Origin: 73-13 sp035555435
GTDB taxonomy: Bacteria > Actinomycetota > Actinomycetes > Actinomycetales > Microbacteriaceae
Length of the DNA: 35,985 nucleotides
Reading direction: 5' to 3'
NCBI GenBank assembly: GCA_035555435.1
Contig: DATMGN010000035.1
Coordinates: 1-35,985 of the forward strand
A program made the translations under genes and the position numbers. Positions 32,777 through 35,985 of this stretch are shown here, one piece after another (position 1 is the first letter of the stretch; every line of letters starts with the position of its first letter). The notes under the pieces were generated by a model. The model searched no databases, was not told the DNA's origin, and saw only the letters and a program-made list of their open reading frames with translations.

Positions 32777-33785
32777 CGATGATCCCTTCGCGGTCATCCG
32801 GTTGCGGACGGTAGGCGGCGGCCCACCGCTCGAGCACCTCGCGGTGCGGGGTCACGAAGTGTTCCTCCGTGTACTTGCCCTGCTGGACGGCGAGCTGGCT
32901 GCGCTCGACGCGGTCGTAGGTCACCTGCGTGTGCGAGAAGTCCTGCTGCGTGAGGCTCGGTCGGAAGATGCTCGCGGCAGCCGAGTTCGCGTTGTAGATC
33001 TCGGGTCGGTAGATCTTCTGGAACGTCTCCATCGTGGCGATCGTGCCGATGAGCTGCAGGAACGAGTAGTCGCTGAGCAGGTCGCCGCGGAAGTAGAACG
33101 CGAGCGGCGCGGCGCCGCCGGCCGGCATGAAATAGCGGACCTGCAGCCCCATCTTCGCGAAGTAGTCGTCGGTCAGCGACGGCTCGTCCTGGCGGTACTC
33201 GACCCCGAGGACGGGGTGGCGATTCTCGGTCCGCCGGTATGTCTTGCTCGTCGAGACGCTGATGCAGATGACGGGCGGCATCGCGAAGCGCTCCCGGTAC
33301 GCGGCGGACTCGAGGAAGTGGCGGAACAGCTTGCCGTGGAGCTCGCCGAAGTCGTCGGGGAGGGCCGGTCCACCGCCGGCGTCGCGCAGTGCCGGGAGTC
33401 GCACGCTGAAGTCGTAGTCGCGGACGTACGAGGAGAAGTTGTTGCCCACGATCCCCCGGTGCCGGCGGCCGGTGCGCCGGTCGAGGATCCGGGTGTCGAG
33501 GATCTCCAGCAGCGGGAACTCGCGGTCCTCGCCCTCGGCGGCGAAGCGGAGCTCGGCGGAGACGATCTCGAGCTCGACGGCGTAGCGGTCGGCGCCCTCG
33601 TTGTCCCAGTGCGCGAGGTCGTTGAATCGCCGGTCGATCATCGACAGGGCGTTGCGGAGGTTCTGCCGCCGATGCTCGCCGCGCGCGAGGTTCGCGAAGT
33701 TCGTGGTGAGGCGGGAGCGCTCCGACGGCGAGTAGTCCTCGTCGAAGCGGGTGGTGGTGATGCGAAACGTGAAGTCGTTCGACAT
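32673..33785 (-). CDS. mesX: DUF1852 protein MesX, partner of MesD
   Basis: Required partner of MesD-type methionine synthases, possibly part of the oxygen-dependent methyl-donor step; chemistry unknown. The 370-residue protein begins MSNDFTFRITTTRFDEDYSPSERSRLTTNFANLARGE and contains RNALSMIDRRFNDLAHWDN, GNNFSSYVRDYDFSVRLP and CISVSTSKTYRRTENRHPVLGVEYRQDEPSLTDDYFAKMGL. The last 34 or so codons run out of frame through the mesD start, making it longer than the roughly 325 residues I recall for the family. First gene of the mesX-mesD operon, divergent from a LysR regulator. Confidence 0.92.
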   Translation of the reverse strand: MSNDFTFRITTTRFDEDYSPSERSRLTTNFANLARGEHRRQNLRNALSMIDRRFNDLAHWDNEGADRYAVELEIVSAELRFAAEGEDREFPLLEILDTRILDRRTGRRHRGIVGNNFSSYVRDYDFSVRLPALRDAGGGPALPDDFGELHGKLFRHFLESAAYRERFAMPPVICISVSTSKTYRRTENRHPVLGVEYRQDEPSLTDDYFAKMGLQVRYFMPAGGAAPLAFYFRGDLLSDYSFLQLIGTIATMETFQKIYRPEIYNANSAAASIFRPSLTQQDFSHTQVTYDRVERSQLAVQQGKYTEEHFVTPHREVLERWAAAYRPQPDDREGIIDDAPALAHLDRREPAETGVARPAGDPLVPLEAAG

Positions 33786-33883
33786 GAGCGCTCAATCCGG
33801 TGGTCGACCGGCCGGGCTCGGCCTTGCGGAAGTCGGTGCATCCATGGTGCAGCCCAGCGCCAGTTATCGAGAAACTCGAATGG

Positions 33884-33912
33884 CCTATAGGTACCCATAG
33901 TCTGTCCCTATG
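33884..33912. promoter_or_regulatory. LysR-type operator in the mesX/lysR divergent promoter
   Basis: CCTATAGG (33884-33891) and CATAG-N7-CTATG (33896-33912) give a cluster of symmetric CTATAG/CATAG half-sites. The second palindrome includes the LysR-gene ATG itself, so binding would repress its own expression. No ribosome site precedes the ATG, consistent with a very short leader. Confidence 0.6.
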
Positions 33913-34851
33913 GCTCGCACGTCGAGCGGCATCACGCTGCAACAGCTCCAGTACTTCATCGAGGTCGCAGTGGAGGGATCCATCAGCGCCGCCGCCGACC
34001 TGCGCTACGTCGCCCAGCCGACCATGTCCGCCGCGATGAAGGACCTCGAGACGCGGGTCGGCCGCGCCCTGCTCGTGCGCTCCGCCCGCGGGGTGACGCT
34101 CACCACCGACGGCGCCGAGTTCCTCGGCTACGCGAGGCAGGTCGTCGAACAGGCGGAGCTGCTCGAGCAGCGCTACCTCGGCCGACCACCATCGCGGCGC
34201 CTGCTCGGAGTCTCGACGCAGCACTACTCCTTCGCCGTCGACGCCTTCGTCCGAATGGTCAAGGCGAGCGGCGCAGCGGAATACGAGTTCTCGCTGCGCG
34301 AGACCCGCACGTGGGACATCATCGAGGACGTCCGGACGCTGCGCAGCGAGCTCGGCATCCTCTACCGCAACGACTTCAATCACAACGTCATCGGCAAGCT
34401 GCTCCGGGACTCCGGGCTCGCGTTCCACCCGCTCTTCGTCGCCGCACCGCACGTCTTCATCGCCCGCAAGCACCCGCTCGCCGCCCGGGAGCGCGTCACG
34501 CTCGACGATCTCGCCGACCTGCCCCGCCTCACGTTCGACCAGGGCGCGAACAACTCGTTCTACTTCGCCGAGGAGATCCTCTCGACCCTCTCGAGCAAGC
34601 AGGACATCCGGGTCTCCGACCGCGCCACCATCTTCAGCCTCATGATCGGCCTCGACGGCTACACGATCTCCACCGGCATCCTCAGCGACGACCTCGACCC
34701 GGAGATCACCGCCATCCCGCTCGAGATCGACGAGCGCATCGAGATCGGCTGGATCGGTCACGCCGCGATCCCGCTCACCGAGCAGGCGCAGCGCTATCTC
34801 GCGGAACTGCGCGCCGCTGTCAGCGAGGTCGGGGTGGAGCTGCTCGACTAG
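33910..34851 (+). CDS. LysR-family transcriptional regulator of mesX-mesD
   Basis: A 313-residue LysR-type regulator. The N-terminal winged helix is LQQLQYFIEVAVEGSISAAADLRYVAQPTMSAAMKDLETRVG, followed by the GVTLTTDG wing and linker helix, then a two-lobed periplasmic-binding-fold effector domain (about 95-300). It is divergent from mesX, so control of methionine synthesis, with homocysteine or a related compound as effector, is the natural inference. Confidence 0.92.
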   Translation: MARTSSGITLQQLQYFIEVAVEGSISAAADLRYVAQPTMSAAMKDLETRVGRALLVRSARGVTLTTDGAEFLGYARQVVEQAELLEQRYLGRPPSRRLLGVSTQHYSFAVDAFVRMVKASGAAEYEFSLRETRTWDIIEDVRTLRSELGILYRNDFNHNVIGKLLRDSGLAFHPLFVAAPHVFIARKHPLAARERVTLDDLADLPRLTFDQGANNSFYFAEEILSTLSSKQDIRVSDRATIFSLMIGLDGYTISTGILSDDLDPEITAIPLEIDERIEIGWIGHAAIPLTEQAQRYLAELRAAVSEVGVELLD

Positions 34852-34857
34852 CGTCGG

Positions 34858-35505
34858 TCAGCCGGCGAGGGGACTCGTCGACCGCTCCGTCCCGGCGATC
34901 GCGGCACCGAGCGCCCGCCCGTCGGCGATGACCGAGTCGAGCAGCGCCGGGCTCGCGGGCTCCGGCGCAAGCCAGTCGCCGACACGGTCGGGCGTCACGA
35001 GCACCGGCATCCGGTCGTGCACGGCGGCCACCACGGGCGAGGCCGGCTGCATCACGATCGAGTAGCAGAGGTGCTCGGTGTCATCCCCGCCGAGTCGCCC
35101 CGTCTGCACGACGGCGGCGAGGCCGAGGAGCTCGCCCCGGTCCGCGAACTCGAACCAGCGCCGGTCGCCCTTGCGCAGCTCGAACCAGCTCGTCGCCGGC
35201 ACGATCGCGCGGCGGCGCATCCCGGCGGGCCGCTCGCGCAGACGCTCGGAGCGCGTGTTGATCGACGGGAACCTCGACGGCGCCCCGTCGACGAGGAAGC
35301 CCCACCAGCCGTCCGCGAGCGCCGCGCCCGACTCCCCGGCGACGAGCAGCGGATTCAGATTGCGCTGCACGCGGCCGGTCGGACGAATCGTCGCCCCCGC
35401 GTTGGCGACGGCCCGCTCGCGCAGGCGCCGCAGCGAATCCTCCTCGACCGCCTCGCGGTAGCGCTCCGCATCGAAGCGAGGATCGAGGCCGTAGCTCGCG
35501 CACAT
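34858..35505 (-). CDS. SRAP-family (YedK/HMCES-like) abasic-site crosslink protein
   Basis: Predicted SOS response-associated peptidase that covalently captures abasic sites in single-stranded DNA through Cys2. The 215-residue protein begins with the invariant MC (MCASYGLDPRFD) and contains INTRSERL, ATSWFELRKGDRRWFEF (catalytic Glu in the W-F/Y-E-W-type motif) and AVHDRMPVLVTPD (catalytic His). All key positions are present. Stands alone; its stop lies 7 bases after the convergent LysR stop. Confidence 0.93.
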   Translation of the reverse strand: MCASYGLDPRFDAERYREAVEEDSLRRLRERAVANAGATIRPTGRVQRNLNPLLVAGESGAALADGWWGFLVDGAPSRFPSINTRSERLRERPAGMRRRAIVPATSWFELRKGDRRWFEFADRGELLGLAAVVQTGRLGGDDTEHLCYSIVMQPASPVVAAVHDRMPVLVTPDRVGDWLAPEPASPALLDSVIADGRALGAAIAGTERSTSPLAG

Positions 35506-35587
35506 GCGGTCACTCTAGGACCGAGCCCCGACAACGCGATGCGGCCGAGTCCCGAAGGACCCGGCCGCATCGCGTTCTGTCAGGAGA

Positions 35588-35985
35588 TCAGGGGAGGAAG
35601 GACTCGCCAAGCTCCTCCAGCTGCCCCTGCACGTCCGGGCAGAGGTCCTGCATCGCGTAGAGCGAGACGTTGCCGAGCGTGATGAGGTCGACCTCGTTGT
35701 TGAAGAGTTCGAGATACTTCGTCATGCCGCCGAGGTAGTCGCCCGCGACGATCGTGCGACCGGCGTCGCAGAGCTTATTGCCCATGTCCAGCAGCGCCGC
35801 GTCGGAGGCCGAGACCTCGCTCGAGCTCTTGACGTTGCTGAGGAACTGCTGCTGCTGCGCGCTCGACGCGGCGCCGCCGCCACCGCCCGCCCAGCCCCAG
35901 ACCGTGAAGCCCAGGATGAGGACGATCGCCGCGATGAGCGCGACCGCGCCGACGACGATCCCGATGATCGCGCCCTTCGACAGGC
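35588..35985 (-). CDS. membrane-anchored DUF732-like protein, 5' end outside window
   Basis: Partial gene: the frame stays open to the right edge, so the N-terminus is missing. What is visible is a membrane segment (GAIIGIVVGAVALIAAIVLI onward), a Gly/Ala/Ser linker, and a domain starting QQFLSNVKSSSEVSASDAALLDMGNKLCDAG and ending LYAMQDLCPDVQGQLEEL. The spacing of the two Cys and the L-x-x-G-x-x-x-C pattern resemble DUF732, a secreted actinobacterial domain of unknown function. It is most likely displayed on the outer face of the membrane. An internal ATG at 35785 is not the start. Confidence 0.75.
   Translation of the reverse strand, partial: LSKGAIIGIVVGAVALIAAIVLILGFTVWGWAGGGGGAASSAQQQQFLSNVKSSSEVSASDAALLDMGNKLCDAGRTIVAGDYLGGMTKYLELFNNEVDLITLGNVSLYAMQDLCPDVQGQLEELGESFLP

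Overview
The window is high-GC actinobacterial chromosome. The dnaK-grpE-dnaJ-hspR operon with HspR operators (HAIR boxes), a ClpB without its N-terminal domain, many GTG starts and overlapping stop/start codons suggest Microbacteriaceae or a close relative. This is inferred from gene content only.

Left chromosomal arm (1-15716): a SpoU/TrmH RNA methyltransferase and pyrE are coupled on the minus strand and diverge from an exonuclease III gene. A membrane O-acyltransferase with a C-terminal SGNH domain and a luciferase-like F420-type oxidoreductase follow. The heat-shock block is clpB, then a Phd/VapC-type toxin-antitoxin pair, then hspR-dnaJ-grpE-dnaK (minus strand). Perfect HAIR operators lie before clpB and before dnaK. 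A UMF1-family MFS transporter, a DUF559-like protein and dcd complete the arm. Two different intergenic palindromic repeat families, of constant length, each bracket a single gene.

Integrated element (about 15747-30090, 14.3 kb): it splits a tRNA-Gly(CCC) gene inside the anticodon stem. The 10-bp sequence GAACTCCAGC is present at both junctions (15737-15746 and 30081-30090), and joining the outer halves rebuilds a perfect 71-nt tRNA. The element carries an AlpA-like excisionase, a tyrosine recombinase, its own intact tRNA-Gly(CCC), and cargo that looks like defence. (a) A bacterial ubiquitin-like operon: multiubiquitin-type Ubl, DUF6791-ThiF E1, DUF6527 protein and a 53-residue membrane protein. 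It diverges from an HTH repressor/ImmA-type peptidase pair across a repeat-rich operator. (b) A ribbon-helix-helix-like gene diverging from a three-gene operon (unknown helical protein, HExxH metallopeptidase, dCTP-deaminase-like protein). (c) A two-gene unit of a PD-(D/E)XK protein and a 1379-residue NACHT-type ATPase whose C-terminus is another PD-(D/E)XK nuclease. Units (b) and (c) do not match any defence system I can name and are the best candidates for something undescribed.

Right chromosomal arm (30132-35985): a PhnB/VOC protein with a divergent WYL regulator; the mesX-mesD pair (DUF1852 plus core methionine synthase, the oxygen-dependent, folate- and B12-independent route) with a divergent LysR regulator; an SRAP-family DNA-protein crosslink peptidase; and a DUF732-like membrane-anchored protein cut by the window edge.
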